Source: Nodularia sp034931045 (GTDB lineage: Bacteria; Cyanobacteriota; Cyanobacteriia; Cyanobacteriales; Nostocaceae). From it: 64,000 bases of DNA. Below the pieces are notes generated by a model. It saw nothing but the letters and a program-made list of their open reading frames with translations. It was not told the DNA's origin and searched no databases. The DNA is taken from positions 1 through 64,000 of the forward strand of contig NZ_JAYGHH010000024.1 in the NCBI RefSeq assembly GCF_034931045.1, in the 5' to 3' direction. Made by a program: the position numbers and the translations under genes. Each line of letters opens with the position of its first letter. Within the stretch, counting starts at the first letter, position 1. Positions 1 to 8,387 of this stretch are shown here, one piece after another.

Positions 1-390
1 TATAATATTTCTATCTTGGCTTATTCACCCTTAGCGCAGGGATTGTTAACTGGGAAATTTCCCCCTGGTCATAAATTTGACCCAGCCGATAACCGTGCTA
101 AAAATCAACTGTTTCAAGGCGAAAACTTGGAACGCGCCCAACAAGCTTTAGAAAAACTGCGTCCCATAGCAGTGCGTCATAATTGTAGCTTGGCACAGTT
201 AGCATTAGCTTGGTTAATTGCCCAACCCCAAACCAGTGCTATAGCCGGGGCGCGTTATCCCGAACAAGCACAAGACAACGCCAAAGCTGTTGATATTCAA
301 CTTTCTCAAAGCGAACTGGCAGAAATTGATAAAATTGGGCGCATTGTTACCGACCATCACGATGAAAACCCTGTGATGTGGAATTGGTAG
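1..390 (+). CDS. Aldo/keto reductase, C-terminal part (5' end outside window)
   Basis: The reading frame is open from base 1 and ends at TAG 388-390, so this is the last ~129 codons of a longer gene (the family is usually 310-340 residues). The visible part carries the aldo/keto reductase C-terminal signature: a YSPLAQGLLTGKF strand near the start, then LAQLALAWLIAQP and AIAGARYPEQAQDNAKA, the segment that binds the NADP phosphate in this superfamily, and a final helix ending in MWNW. The catalytic Asp-Tyr-Lys-His residues would lie upstream of the window. The protein is expected to be a cytosolic NADPH-dependent oxidoreductase. The substrate cannot be told. It is followed by 268 bp of repeat-bearing spacer before leuB, so an operon with leuB is not obvious. 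Confidence 0.85.
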   Translation, partial: YNISILAYSPLAQGLLTGKFPPGHKFDPADNRAKNQLFQGENLERAQQALEKLRPIAVRHNCSLAQLALAWLIAQPQTSAIAGARYPEQAQDNAKAVDIQLSQSELAEIDKIGRIVTDHHDENPVMWNW

Positions 391-486
391 TTCGTAGTCA
401 GGGCTTTAGCCCTTTTCTGTAAAATAGCGACGCTGAATGAAAACTGGGAAAGTATGATGTGGAGAGGACTAAAGTCCTCACTACAA
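391..486. repeat. Dispersed palindromic repeats (GGGCTTTAGCCC and AGGACTAAAGTCCT types)
   Basis: Two short palindromes follow the stop codon: GGGCTTTAGCCC at 401-412 and AGGACTAAAGTCCT inside 461-486. The second matches the core of a 44-bp unit that occurs three times in tandem at 58311-58442. Both look like members of the small interspersed palindromic repeats common in Nostocales. The first is followed by a short T run and could help terminate transcription, but its loop is very small. Confidence 0.55.
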
Positions 487-658
487 ACCTTTAAGAGAAC
501 TCCACAAAAAAGTTGATCCAAACCTTCTGCAACTAAAATGACCTTTCCTCCCCCTGTTTTTAAAACGACGGGATATTTTTTATTTGGAAGTCTCTAAGTG
601 GGGAACCTAATTTAGTATGATGTTTAATCTACCAGCATTTACCCGATAAAAGTTAACT

Positions 659-1747
659 ATGACCCAGAACTACCGCATTACCCTACTCCCCGGCGATGGC
701 ATTGGCCCCGAAATTATGGCCGTAGCGGTAGACGTGCTGAAAGTTGTCGGTAAGCAATTTGATCTGCAATTTGAATTTGCAGAAGCCTTGATTGGCGGTG
801 CAGCAATTGACGCTACAGGCGAACCCCTACCAACCGTTACCTTAGATACTTGTCGCCATAGTGATGCGATTTTACTGGCTGCTATTGGTGGTTATAAGTG
901 GGACTCCCTACCATCTAACTCACGCCCAGAAGCAGGTTTATTAGGACTGCGTGCAGGATTAGGCTTATTTGCTAATCTCCGCCCAGCCCAAATTTTGCCC
1001 CAGTTAATTGACGCTTCCACTTTAAAACGGGAAGTTGTGGAAGGTGTAGATATTATGGTGGTGCGGGAACTCACTGGTGGAATTTATTTTGGTCAACCCA
1101 AGGGGATTTTTATTACTGACACCGGAGAAAAACGCGGTGTAAATACAATGGTTTACACTGAATCAGAAATTGACCGAATTGGGCGCGTCGCCTTTGAAGC
1201 AGCCCGCAAACGTGCTGGAAGACTCTGTTCTGTCGATAAAGCCAATGTATTAGAAGTATCACAATTGTGGCGCGATCGCATGACTAAACTGGCTTCAGAA
1301 TATCCCGATGTGGAATTATCTCACCTCTACGTCGATAACGCCGCCATGCAACTAGTACGCGCTCCCAAGCAGTTTGATACTATTGTCACAGGGAATTTAT
1401 TTGGCGATATTCTTTCTGATGCCGCCGCCATGCTCACAGGTAGTATTGGAATGTTACCCTCTGCTAGTTTGGGTGCTTCTGGCCCTGGTGTCTTTGAACC
1501 AGTCCACGGTTCGGCCCCCGATATCGCCGGACAAGATAAAGCTAATCCTCTAGCTCAAGTTTTAAGTGCAGCCATGATGTTACGCTACGGTTTAAACCAA
1601 CCCCAAGCCGCAGACAAAATAGAACAAGCTGTATTGCAAGTTTTAGCCCAAGGCGATCGCACAGGTGATATTATGTCCCCTGGGATGAATCTCTTAGGTT
1701 GCCGTGCTATAGGGGCATCACTAATTAAAGCTATGGAAAAATCATAA
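659..1747 (+). CDS. leuB: 3-isopropylmalate dehydrogenase
   Basis: Catalyses the NAD-dependent oxidative decarboxylation of 3-isopropylmalate to 2-oxoisocaproate in leucine biosynthesis, as a cytosolic homodimer. The 362-residue length is normal. Visible signatures are LLPGDGIGPEI at residues 9-19, the ELTGGIYFGQPKG segment, NLFGDILSDAAAMLTGS with the metal-binding aspartates, and FEPVHGSAPDIAGQDKANP with the NAD-binding stretch typical of IPMDH rather than isocitrate dehydrogenase. The start is ATG at 659, preceded by AAAAGTTAACT without a clear Shine-Dalgarno. It appears monocistronic, followed by a small hypothetical gene 101 bp downstream. HIP1 octamers occur within the gene. Confidence 0.96.
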   Translation: MTQNYRITLLPGDGIGPEIMAVAVDVLKVVGKQFDLQFEFAEALIGGAAIDATGEPLPTVTLDTCRHSDAILLAAIGGYKWDSLPSNSRPEAGLLGLRAGLGLFANLRPAQILPQLIDASTLKREVVEGVDIMVVRELTGGIYFGQPKGIFITDTGEKRGVNTMVYTESEIDRIGRVAFEAARKRAGRLCSVDKANVLEVSQLWRDRMTKLASEYPDVELSHLYVDNAAMQLVRAPKQFDTIVTGNLFGDILSDAAAMLTGSIGMLPSASLGASGPGVFEPVHGSAPDIAGQDKANPLAQVLSAAMMLRYGLNQPQAADKIEQAVLQVLAQGDRTGDIMSPGMNLLGCRAIGASLIKAMEKS

Positions 1748-1848
1748 ATTTCCACCTTAATTTGTCCCAATTTTGGCAATTTGGCAACTTTTTCTGAAGG
1801 TATCAGATAAACTAAAGACAAATCTAGCACTTTATATAACAGTCGATA

Positions 1849-2109
1849 GTGTACGCATTACGACAAGAACAAGCAAAATTTACTGCCCCCAAAAACCAAC
1901 CTCCTTTGATTGATCCAGCCTTAATCAGAGCAGCAGGGCAGATTTATTACATCCACTGTGAAGTACATCCTGAAATAGCTGGACAACCTTCAGGAGTAGC
2001 AATTAATCAAGTTACTCATCGCGGTAAAGTGATTTTCACTCAGCAACCAGTGCTATTACCACAAGAATGTTTTGTCCCCTTAAGTCAAATTGAATCACAT
2101 ATGTATTAG
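1849..2109 (+). CDS. Small conserved-looking hypothetical protein (86 aa)
   Basis: Starts with GTG at 1849 and encodes 86 residues with no signal peptide or membrane segment. I do not recognise the family. The composition is that of an ordinary soluble protein, with a hydrophobic central strand (AAGQIYYIHCEV) and a VIFTQQPVLLPQECFVPLSQIESH tail that looks like beta strands. It lies between leuB and the prepilin peptidase on the same strand, 101 bp after leuB. No clear Shine-Dalgarno precedes the GTG, and a start further in is possible. It is kept because the frame is open, uses ordinary codons and fills the gap between two real genes. Confidence 0.5.
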   Translation: MYALRQEQAKFTAPKNQPPLIDPALIRAAGQIYYIHCEVHPEIAGQPSGVAINQVTHRGKVIFTQQPVLLPQECFVPLSQIESHMY

Positions 2110-2206
2110 TCATGGCTTGACTTTTGACAAAACATATACACTCTAAAAGTTTCCTGACATTTCTGCACTGAAAAACAGAAACTCAGGTTAGAGTAGTGTA
2201 TGCAAA

Positions 2207-3160
2207 ATGACAAAGGACTATATGCACATTTTGATGGTCGTCCCGGCGAGTATCATTGTTTTTGTGCTGGGTGCATCTATCGGCAGCTTTATTAATGTTG
2301 TAGTTTATCGATTACCGGCTAGGTTATCAGTTTTGTGGCCGCCTTCTCGCTGTCCTCGTTGCTTCAACCAGCTTAAAGCTCATGATAATGTTCCGGTGCT
2401 GGGATGGGTATGGTTAAGAGGGCGATGCCGTTATTGTAAAACCAAAATTTCGATCCGTTATCCTGTGGTAGAGGGGATAACGGGAATAATTTTTTTGATT
2501 ATATTTTGGGAATTTCAAGTTTCAATTACTACAATTAGTTACTGGGCGTTTTGTAGCTGGCTATTGGCCTTATCTCTAATTGATTTGGATACAATGACCT
2601 TACCTAATGTCCTGACTAAATCGGGTTTAGTTGTAGGGATTTGCTTCCAAATGGCTATGGGGTTTTTTTTACAAGGGGGTTGGATTGGCTTAATCAATCA
2701 CCTGATGACCAGCATAGTGGGAGCAGTATTAGGATTATGGCTGTTTGATGCGATCGCTTTGATAGGTTCTATGGCCTTGGGTAAAACTGCAATGGGTGCA
2801 GGTGACGCGAAATTAGCCGCCATGATGGGAGCATGGTTAGGTTGGAAGTATTTGTTGTTAGCGAGCTTTATTGCCTGTGTAGCGGGTGTAATCATAGGTG
2901 GTAGTGCAATGTTGCTATCACAGCAAAGAGTTGGACAGAAAATACCTTTTGGTCCTTTTCTAGCTTTAGGAGCAGTAATCACCGTATTTAGTGGAGAATT
3001 GATTCTATCCACCTACCTGGACTTATTCTTAGTCATTAGTCATGGGGAAGTTACCTTCTTCTCCCCCCTCGCCCTGCACTCTGCACACCACGCCTTCGCC
3101 TCTATTTGTAACCGTCATTACCCCATACCCCTTTTACCTTTTGGTAATATCAGCTTGTAA
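2207..3160 (+). CDS. pilD: Prepilin leader peptidase / N-methyltransferase (A24 family)
   Basis: Membrane-embedded aspartyl protease that cleaves and N-methylates type IV prepilins for pilus assembly, motility or competence. The N-terminal cytoplasmic zinc domain shows C49-P-R-C52 and C74-R-Y-C77. The protease aspartates are in SLIDLDTMTLPN (D126/D128) and GAGDAKLAAMMG (D200), and QKIPFGPFLALG near 244-255 is the conserved last helix. About eight hydrophobic helices are visible. The family normally ends near residue 275, but here the frame continues about 40 residues into sequence unlike the family (HSAHHAFASICNRHYP and on), apparently translated spacer DNA. ATG 2207 lacks a Shine-Dalgarno. 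ATG 2222, preceded by AAAGGA, is a likely alternative start. Confidence 0.92.
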   Translation: MTKDYMHILMVVPASIIVFVLGASIGSFINVVVYRLPARLSVLWPPSRCPRCFNQLKAHDNVPVLGWVWLRGRCRYCKTKISIRYPVVEGITGIIFLIIFWEFQVSITTISYWAFCSWLLALSLIDLDTMTLPNVLTKSGLVVGICFQMAMGFFLQGGWIGLINHLMTSIVGAVLGLWLFDAIALIGSMALGKTAMGAGDAKLAAMMGAWLGWKYLLLASFIACVAGVIIGGSAMLLSQQRVGQKIPFGPFLALGAVITVFSGELILSTYLDLFLVISHGEVTFFSPLALHSAHHAFASICNRHYPIPLLPFGNISL

Positions 3161-3539
3161 TTGGTATCACGATCCTTATAAAGAATAACCATTGGCTACT
3201 TTATTCTCAGCACTCAGCACTTTCTTGACTCAGCACTTTCTTGACTCAGCACTCAGCATAGCAAGAGGCTTGTGTTAGCATCAGCATTTTCGTTAAGCTG
3301 GCAACCACAGATAAAAAATCAGGTCTGAATTGCTGATCAGCTTAGTTTGAGATGTAGTCAAGATTCAAAAGCTAAAATGGGGTGTTATTTGCATTTGTAC
3401 AAGAGCAAATCTGGAGACTTTAAAAGCGGAGGTCAAGAGTCACCATTAAGTTGCTCTAGACTTAGAACTTTTTTACCTGGACATCCCATAGTGGCTTGAT
3501 ATGTTTTCAAACCTCATACCCACTTAAAAAAAAGATAAA
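3161..3539. other. Intergenic region with CTCAGCACT-type tandem repeats
   Basis: No gene is seen. Positions 3205-3259 hold tandem copies of a CTCAGCACT motif, including two units of a 19-bp GACTCAGCACTTTCTT-type repeat. The same motif family recurs at about 30608-30640 and 43005-43102. The rest is unremarkable AT-rich sequence that should hold the accD promoter. I could not pick convincing -35/-10 boxes. Confidence 0.5.
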
Positions 3540-4490
3540 ATGGCAAACAACGAAGAATCACGTGGTTTAAAGTCTCTATTAGATTGGTTTGCAAATCGAA
3601 GAAAATCAGGACCTACCAATTTAGAACGCCAAGAACGGGAAATTGCTGATGGACTATGGCACAAGTGTCCCAAATGTGGCGTATTGACCTATACAAAAGA
3701 CCTGAAAGCTAACCAAATGGTCTGCGTTGAATGCGGACATCATAATCGAGTCGATAGCGATGAGCGTATTCGCCAGTTGATAGATATTAATACTTGGCAA
3801 CCCATAGATGAACATTTGCGACCCACTGATCCCTTGCAATTTCGCGATCGCAAACCCTATAGCGATCGCCTGCGGGAAATGGAAGATAAACTGGGCTTAG
3901 TAGACGCAGTTAAAACCGGTTTGGGTCAAATCAACGGTTTACCCATAGCCCTGGGTGTAATGGATTTCCGCTTTATGGGCGGTAGTATGGGTTCAGTGGT
4001 TGGTGAAAAACTTACCCGCTTGATTGAACAAGCAACTCAACGACGCTATCCTGTAGTCATCATTTGTACCTCTGGTGGCGCGAGAATGCAAGAAGGAATG
4101 CTTTCCTTAATGCAGATGGCTAAAATCTCCGCAGCCTTAGAACGCCATCGTCAAGCCAAACTACTGTACATCCCCATTTTGGCAAATCCCACCACAGGCG
4201 GCGTTACCGCTAGTTTTGCCATGTTGGGAGATATTATTATTGCAGAACCCAAAGCAACCATTGGTTTTGCAGGTCGGCGAGTGATTGAGCAAACCCTGCG
4301 CGAAAAACTACCAGAAGATTTCCAAACCGCAGAAGATTTGTTAAAGCATGGTTTTGTAGATGATATTGTATCCCGCACGCAATTAAAGAACACCCTTACC
4401 CAGCTAATTGCATTGCACCAACCCCTACCAACTACACACCCGATGGTGATGTGGGAAACCATGAGTTTGACTTCTACAGTCGCTGAATAG
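3540..4490 (+). CDS. accD: Acetyl-CoA carboxylase carboxyltransferase subunit beta
   Basis: The beta subunit pairs with AccA in the carboxyltransferase that moves CO2 from biotinyl-AccB to acetyl-CoA, making malonyl-CoA for fatty acid synthesis. The 316-residue protein has the N-terminal four-cysteine zinc ribbon (C43, C46, C62, C65) and the crotonase-fold core with TSGGARMQEGMLSLMQMAK and PTTGGVTASFAMLGD, which form the acyl-CoA oxyanion pocket. ATG 3540 follows a run of A residues (AAAAAAAGATAAA) with little Shine-Dalgarno. It is a single gene here, with accA not in the window. It ends just before a GTCAAAA tandem repeat. Confidence 0.97.
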   Translation: MANNEESRGLKSLLDWFANRRKSGPTNLERQEREIADGLWHKCPKCGVLTYTKDLKANQMVCVECGHHNRVDSDERIRQLIDINTWQPIDEHLRPTDPLQFRDRKPYSDRLREMEDKLGLVDAVKTGLGQINGLPIALGVMDFRFMGGSMGSVVGEKLTRLIEQATQRRYPVVIICTSGGARMQEGMLSLMQMAKISAALERHRQAKLLYIPILANPTTGGVTASFAMLGDIIIAEPKATIGFAGRRVIEQTLREKLPEDFQTAEDLLKHGFVDDIVSRTQLKNTLTQLIALHQPLPTTHPMVMWETMSLTSTVAE

Positions 4491-4513
4491 AAGCAGGGGA
4501 GCAGGGGGGCGGA

Positions 4514-4541
4514 AGTCAAAAGTCAAAAGTCAAAAGTCAAA
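4514..4541. repeat. Tandem heptamer repeat (GTCAAAA)
   Basis: Four head-to-tail copies of the 7-bp unit GTCAAAA follow the accD stop. A related stretch with AAAATCAAAAGTCAAAA lies at about 23708-23745. These are short tandemly repeated repetitive elements of the heptamer type seen between genes in heterocystous cyanobacteria. Confidence 0.7.
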
Positions 4542-4617
4542 AAACTTTGTATATAGGCTTTTCATTGACTGTAAATGAGGAAAATACTTCACCCCTGCTT
4601 CCGCCCTACGGTTCCCG

Positions 4618-6006
4618 TTACTCCCGCAAAAATATCATGGGTACAAGTGCAACTAAGCGCAACAAACCAGAAAGGGCAAATAATCCTAAGAAACCGCCAC
4701 AATTGGTAAACTGCGCGAGCAAACTGCCGAGAGTTGTGCCTAAAGCACCACCAGCCCCAGCCATAGCAGCTGCGATCGCAAAGTAGATAGACTGATTTTT
4801 AATTGGTACAATCTCTAACTGCATATTGTTCGTACACAAGTCAATAGCTGCCCAAGTCCCTCCAGTTAAAATATGTAACAGGGGTAGCCATAGCCAAAGT
4901 CCCAGGTGATTAGTACTAATCTCAAACCACAACAGTGGGGTAACTGCAACCAGAATTCCTACAAATATCAAAATCGGACGATTACCAATTTTATCTGCCA
5001 ATTTTCCCCACAGGATCAACATCAACAAATTCGCCCCAGCTTGGAGACTGCTGTAAAGTGATACCCAACTGATATCTAGATTCAGTGTATCTAGCATATA
5101 CAGAGTGAAAAAAGGGGCGCTGAGATTAACCGCAAACATCCAAAAGCTGAAATATAGTAAAAAGATCAAAAAATTAGTATTTTTCCAGATGCTGCTGAAT
5201 AGCTGGTTTTGGGCAGGAATGCTGTTGGATGAGCAAATTAATTCACTACTAAATTCATCTTGTACAGGGTAATTGCAAACCGTATTTTGTAATTGTGGAT
5301 TCACATCTACTTTAAAATACTGACATCCTAATCCTATAATGCCAAATATAATACCTATTAATAATACAACTCCATAACCTTGTAAAGTCCCGCCTTGCCA
5401 ATGGGAGATAGCTAAACCCGCTAACGGTAAACACAGTAAATTTGTTAAACTAGCAGCACTATTACGTATACCAAAATACCTACCTCTTAATTTTTGGGGA
5501 ACTATCATGGCTAACCAACTCAGCCAAGATGCGCTTCCTAGTCCCCCTAAAAGATGGCTGAAAAGGACAATTGAAAGCGTCAATACTACTAGCTGATGGG
5601 AAGTTACACCTCCCCACTGCCAACCTGCAATACCTAACACTAAAATGAGCCACAGTAACCGCCCCAGTCCGTGAGTCTGTATGGAATATTGAAAGCGACT
5701 GGTAGTCCGTTCTGAGATGTAAGCGCCCAAGGGTTGAATTAGATTTACCACCATTGGAATTGAGGATAGCATTCCAAATACTACTGGACTGGCATCTAAT
5801 TCTACTAAGAAATTACTCAGTAAAATTCCGCCGGTAGTGAGGGAAAAAATTGTTGCGAAAACTGCATCCAGAGTTGAGGCCTTTAAACTGGTGCGAATCT
5901 CATTTTTGGCAATTCGAGGAACCGAAGAGAGTTCTGTTGGCGGGGAGGTAATCTGGGGAATTTCCAGCGTTACTGTTGCAGTTGTTTTAAAATTAACAGA
6001 AGTCAC
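4618..6006 (-). CDS. MFS transporter
   Basis: A 462-residue integral membrane protein with about twelve hydrophobic segments in two six-helix halves. The halves are separated by a hydrophilic loop at roughly residues 235-270 (VDVNPQLQNTVCNYPVQDEF). The cytoplasmic motif-A-like loop LVPQKLRGRYFGIRNSA between helices, and WGKLADKIGNRPILI in the second half, are typical of the major facilitator superfamily. A long hydrophilic N-terminus of about 45 residues precedes the first helix. The substrate is unknown. It converges with accD, and its 3' end lies about 127 bp from the accD stop. It diverges from the ABC binding-protein gene at 6210, with a tandem ATTCAAA repeat between them. Confidence 0.88.
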   Translation of the reverse strand: MTSVNFKTTATVTLEIPQITSPPTELSSVPRIAKNEIRTSLKASTLDAVFATIFSLTTGGILLSNFLVELDASPVVFGMLSSIPMVVNLIQPLGAYISERTTSRFQYSIQTHGLGRLLWLILVLGIAGWQWGGVTSHQLVVLTLSIVLFSHLLGGLGSASWLSWLAMIVPQKLRGRYFGIRNSAASLTNLLCLPLAGLAISHWQGGTLQGYGVVLLIGIIFGIIGLGCQYFKVDVNPQLQNTVCNYPVQDEFSSELICSSNSIPAQNQLFSSIWKNTNFLIFLLYFSFWMFAVNLSAPFFTLYMLDTLNLDISWVSLYSSLQAGANLLMLILWGKLADKIGNRPILIFVGILVAVTPLLWFEISTNHLGLWLWLPLLHILTGGTWAAIDLCTNNMQLEIVPIKNQSIYFAIAAAMAGAGGALGTTLGSLLAQFTNCGGFLGLFALSGLLRLVALVPMIFLRE

Positions 6007-6027
6007 GTCGCTGCGCTCCGAATTTAA

Positions 6028-6052
6028 AATTCAAAATTCAAAATTCAAAATT
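6028..6052. repeat. Tandem ATTCAAA repeat
   Basis: About three and a half copies of the 7-bp unit ATTCAAA lie between the divergent MFS and binding-protein genes. This is another heptamer-type short tandem repeat, probably without function as a promoter element. Confidence 0.6.
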
Positions 6053-6209
6053 AAATACCCCACAGAGAAATCCGGGGGCTTGTATCCTTTTTTCCTTGGC
6101 AATAATTCATTATTTTACATTGTATTTCTCAATAAAAATACAGATTACTGAAATATAAATTTACAGAATTAGACGATATAAGTTTAGATGAAAGAGCTGG
6201 TATTTGTTT

Positions 6210-7463
6210 GTGAGCAAAAAAAGCTGGATAAAATTTTTCACTCTGGTAATCGCGATCGCGATCGCTGTGATCAGTTACCATAGTTTTCAAGCATCAAAGT
6301 CTCCAACCAGCGCCGTGACTATTAAACTCAGTGGTTGGGCTGGTAATCCGGTAGAACAAAACTTATTAAGACAGTTATTACAAGATTTTGAAGCACAGCA
6401 TCCAGATATCAAGGTGAGATATGAGGTAATCTCTGATCAATACATGGATGTGATCACTACTCGCTTGATTGGGGAAGCTGCGCCGGATGTGTTTTATCTG
6501 GAATCCTTGGAAGCTCCTTTCTTTATGGGTCAGAATATCCTAGAACCGTTGAATTCTTACATTACCCCCGAATTTGACCTAGAAGACTTTGAGGACAGCT
6601 TGCTGGATAATTTCAAAAACGAAAATTATATCTATGGTCTGCCGAAAGATTATTCCACTTTGGCACTGTTTTATAACAAAAAAGCCTTTACATCCGCAGG
6701 TTTAAACCGTCCTCCTAGAACTTGGGATGAATTACGCAGCTACTCCCAGCAGTTGACAGGGAAAGTCAACAGATATGGCTTTGGAGTGAGTCCAGAGTTG
6801 AGTTATCAAGCTTACAAAATTGCTGCTTTTGGAGGAAAGGTGGTTGATGAAAATGGTTATGCGGCTTTTGCAACTCCTGAAGGTTTGCAGGGATTACAGT
6901 TGGTGATAGACCAGTATCAAAAAGATGAGACTTCTGCCCAGGCTACTGATGTTGGGACTAATTCAGGCACGGAAATGTTTGGTCAAGGTCGGGTGGGGAT
7001 GGTGATTGAGGGTAATTGGGCTATTCCTTATTTGGAGACGACTTTTCCACAACTGGAGTTTGCGACGGCAGAAGTACCTACTATTAATGATAAAAAAGGT
7101 ACGATGGTTTTTACTGTGGCTTATGTGATGAATAAGCAGTCACAGCATAAGGCCGCAGCTTGGGAGTTGATTTCTTTTCTGACGGGTAAGGAAGGAATGG
7201 CAAAATGGACGGGTACGGGGTTTGCTTTGCCTACAAGAAGATCGGTAGCGGCTAAGTTAGGTTATGATCGGGATGCTTTGCGATCGCCTCTTGTGGCTGG
7301 TGTGGATTATGCGACAATGTGGCAGTTGGGTAATTATCCCGGTGCGATCGCTAATAATTTTGATAATCAGTTTCTTAGTGCTTTGCTTGGGCAACAATCT
7401 TTAAAGTCGGCTATGGTACGGGCGCAAAATGCTGCTAATCAGCAAATTCGTGCTAGGGAATAA
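6210..7463 (+). CDS. Sugar ABC transporter substrate-binding protein (family 1)
   Basis: Periplasmic solute-binding component of a carbohydrate uptake ABC transporter. The N-terminus (SKKSWIKFFTLVIAIAIAVISYH) is a signal or anchor sequence. The body follows the family-1 binding-protein plan: VEQNLLRQLLQDFEAQHPDIKVRYE, AAPDVFYLESLEAPFF, PKDYSTLALFYNKKAF, RPPRTWDEL, and GRVGMVIEGNWAIPYL. GTG 6210 gives 417 residues. TTG 6204 is a longer alternative, and neither has a strong ribosome-binding site. In typical loci of this class the binding protein lies next to its two permeases. Here the matching permeases start at 21608, beyond a Uma2 gene and a 12.8-kb CRISPR array. Specificity (maltose, trehalose, glucosylglycerol or another sugar) cannot be assigned. 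Confidence 0.9.
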   Translation: MSKKSWIKFFTLVIAIAIAVISYHSFQASKSPTSAVTIKLSGWAGNPVEQNLLRQLLQDFEAQHPDIKVRYEVISDQYMDVITTRLIGEAAPDVFYLESLEAPFFMGQNILEPLNSYITPEFDLEDFEDSLLDNFKNENYIYGLPKDYSTLALFYNKKAFTSAGLNRPPRTWDELRSYSQQLTGKVNRYGFGVSPELSYQAYKIAAFGGKVVDENGYAAFATPEGLQGLQLVIDQYQKDETSAQATDVGTNSGTEMFGQGRVGMVIEGNWAIPYLETTFPQLEFATAEVPTINDKKGTMVFTVAYVMNKQSQHKAAAWELISFLTGKEGMAKWTGTGFALPTRRSVAAKLGYDRDALRSPLVAGVDYATMWQLGNYPGAIANNFDNQFLSALLGQQSLKSAMVRAQNAANQQIRARE

Positions 7464-7630
7464 GTTTTTTTCACCTCACGCACCAGACGCAGAGGCACAG
7501 AGAGTTAGAGTTTTTCAGTTATCGTTGGGTAGCTGTGAAAACCTATAATAACAAGGTTTTTGGGTATTGGTTTTGTTTCCTTAAACTGGAATTCTGTTCT
7601 TATTTTTTGACTGAATGAAGTACATCATAG

Positions 7631-7656
7631 CCCCCTCCTCGCTTGCGGTGAGGGGG
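7631..7656. repeat. Palindromic repeat / possible terminator hairpin
   Basis: CCCCCTC (7631-7637) pairs with GAGGGGG (7650-7656) around a GC-rich loop, giving a strong hairpin 168 bp after the binding-protein stop. It is followed by GTTGGGGGTGGGGTTC rather than a T run, so it looks more like an interspersed REP-type repeat than a classic terminator. It could still stop transcription from either side. Confidence 0.5.
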
Positions 7657-7696
7657 TTGGGGGTGGGGTTCTTGTATCTCACTTAACTGATAACCC

Positions 7697-8326
7697 CTAT
7701 ACCAAGGTTTTGAGTTGTTGCAACATTTGACTTGTTCCCTCATCAATGGCTTTTTGCACCAGATGGGGAATAATTTCTGTGATGGGTAAGTTGGGAAAGG
7801 TGGGACTAACAGCAGATTCTAAGTATCTGTCACTTTGAAGGATGTAAATTTTTAACGCCGAGTTACTGTATATCCATACTTCGGGAACGCCCAGGGCTGT
7901 GTAAGCATCAAGGGTAGTTTTTGAGGTAACATCAGATTCAATTGACAAGTCAGGGGGAGGATAGATATTTAAGTCCATTTGGGTACATCCTTTGACTTGG
8001 TGAGCATTTTGGATATAAAAGCAGGTATCTGGTTCAATTCCCGCAATATCTGGACGTTTAAAGGTTGTAGAGCCGAAATCCTCCCAGTTGCGTCCTTGAA
8101 TTTCTAAGATTGTGGTGATGATGTAAGCAATAATCCGGTGGGGACGCTCATGTAATGCTAGGGGGGACATGATTTCTAAAGTTCCTCGGTAATAAGCAAT
8201 GCGGGTGTGACGTTTTTCACCTAAGTCCGCGAGAAGTCCCTCAAAGTCGTCCCAGGAGAGGTTATGAATGGCGATGTGGCTACCGGGAGCTAATTCTATG
8301 GCTTGAATGGGTATAGTTACTGTCAT
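7697..8326 (-). CDS. Uma2 family (DUF820) putative endonuclease
   Basis: A 209-residue protein of the Uma2 family, which is greatly expanded in cyanobacteria and has a PD-(D/E)XK nuclease-like core. The family landmarks are visible: LSWDDFEGLL, YYRGTLEIMSPLALHE, the EPDTCFYI block (E98, D100), PPDLSIES (D126, E130) and LGVPEVWIY. Uma2 proteins are predicted nucleases, but cellular roles are mostly unknown and many may be mobile or selfish. The gene starts at ATG 8326 behind AGAGAAGAG, only 61 bp past the leader-distal repeat of the CRISPR array and on the same strand as the predicted array transcript. Read-through could therefore express it. No other nuclease or cas gene is next to it. Confidence 0.85.
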   Translation of the reverse strand: MTVTIPIQAIELAPGSHIAIHNLSWDDFEGLLADLGEKRHTRIAYYRGTLEIMSPLALHERPHRIIAYIITTILEIQGRNWEDFGSTTFKRPDIAGIEPDTCFYIQNAHQVKGCTQMDLNIYPPPDLSIESDVTSKTTLDAYTALGVPEVWIYSNSALKIYILQSDRYLESAVSPTFPNLPITEIIPHLVQKAIDEGTSQMLQQLKTLV

Positions 8327-8387
8327 TCTCTTCTCTGTGTTAGCTGCATTGCTGTTTCTACTTTAAACGCTGTGCGAGAAGTAATAA

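Noticed and set aside
8327..8387. Possible leader on the left side of the array
   Set aside because: Only 61 bp separate the array from a coding gene, there is no promoter pointing into the array, and repeat polarity points the other way.
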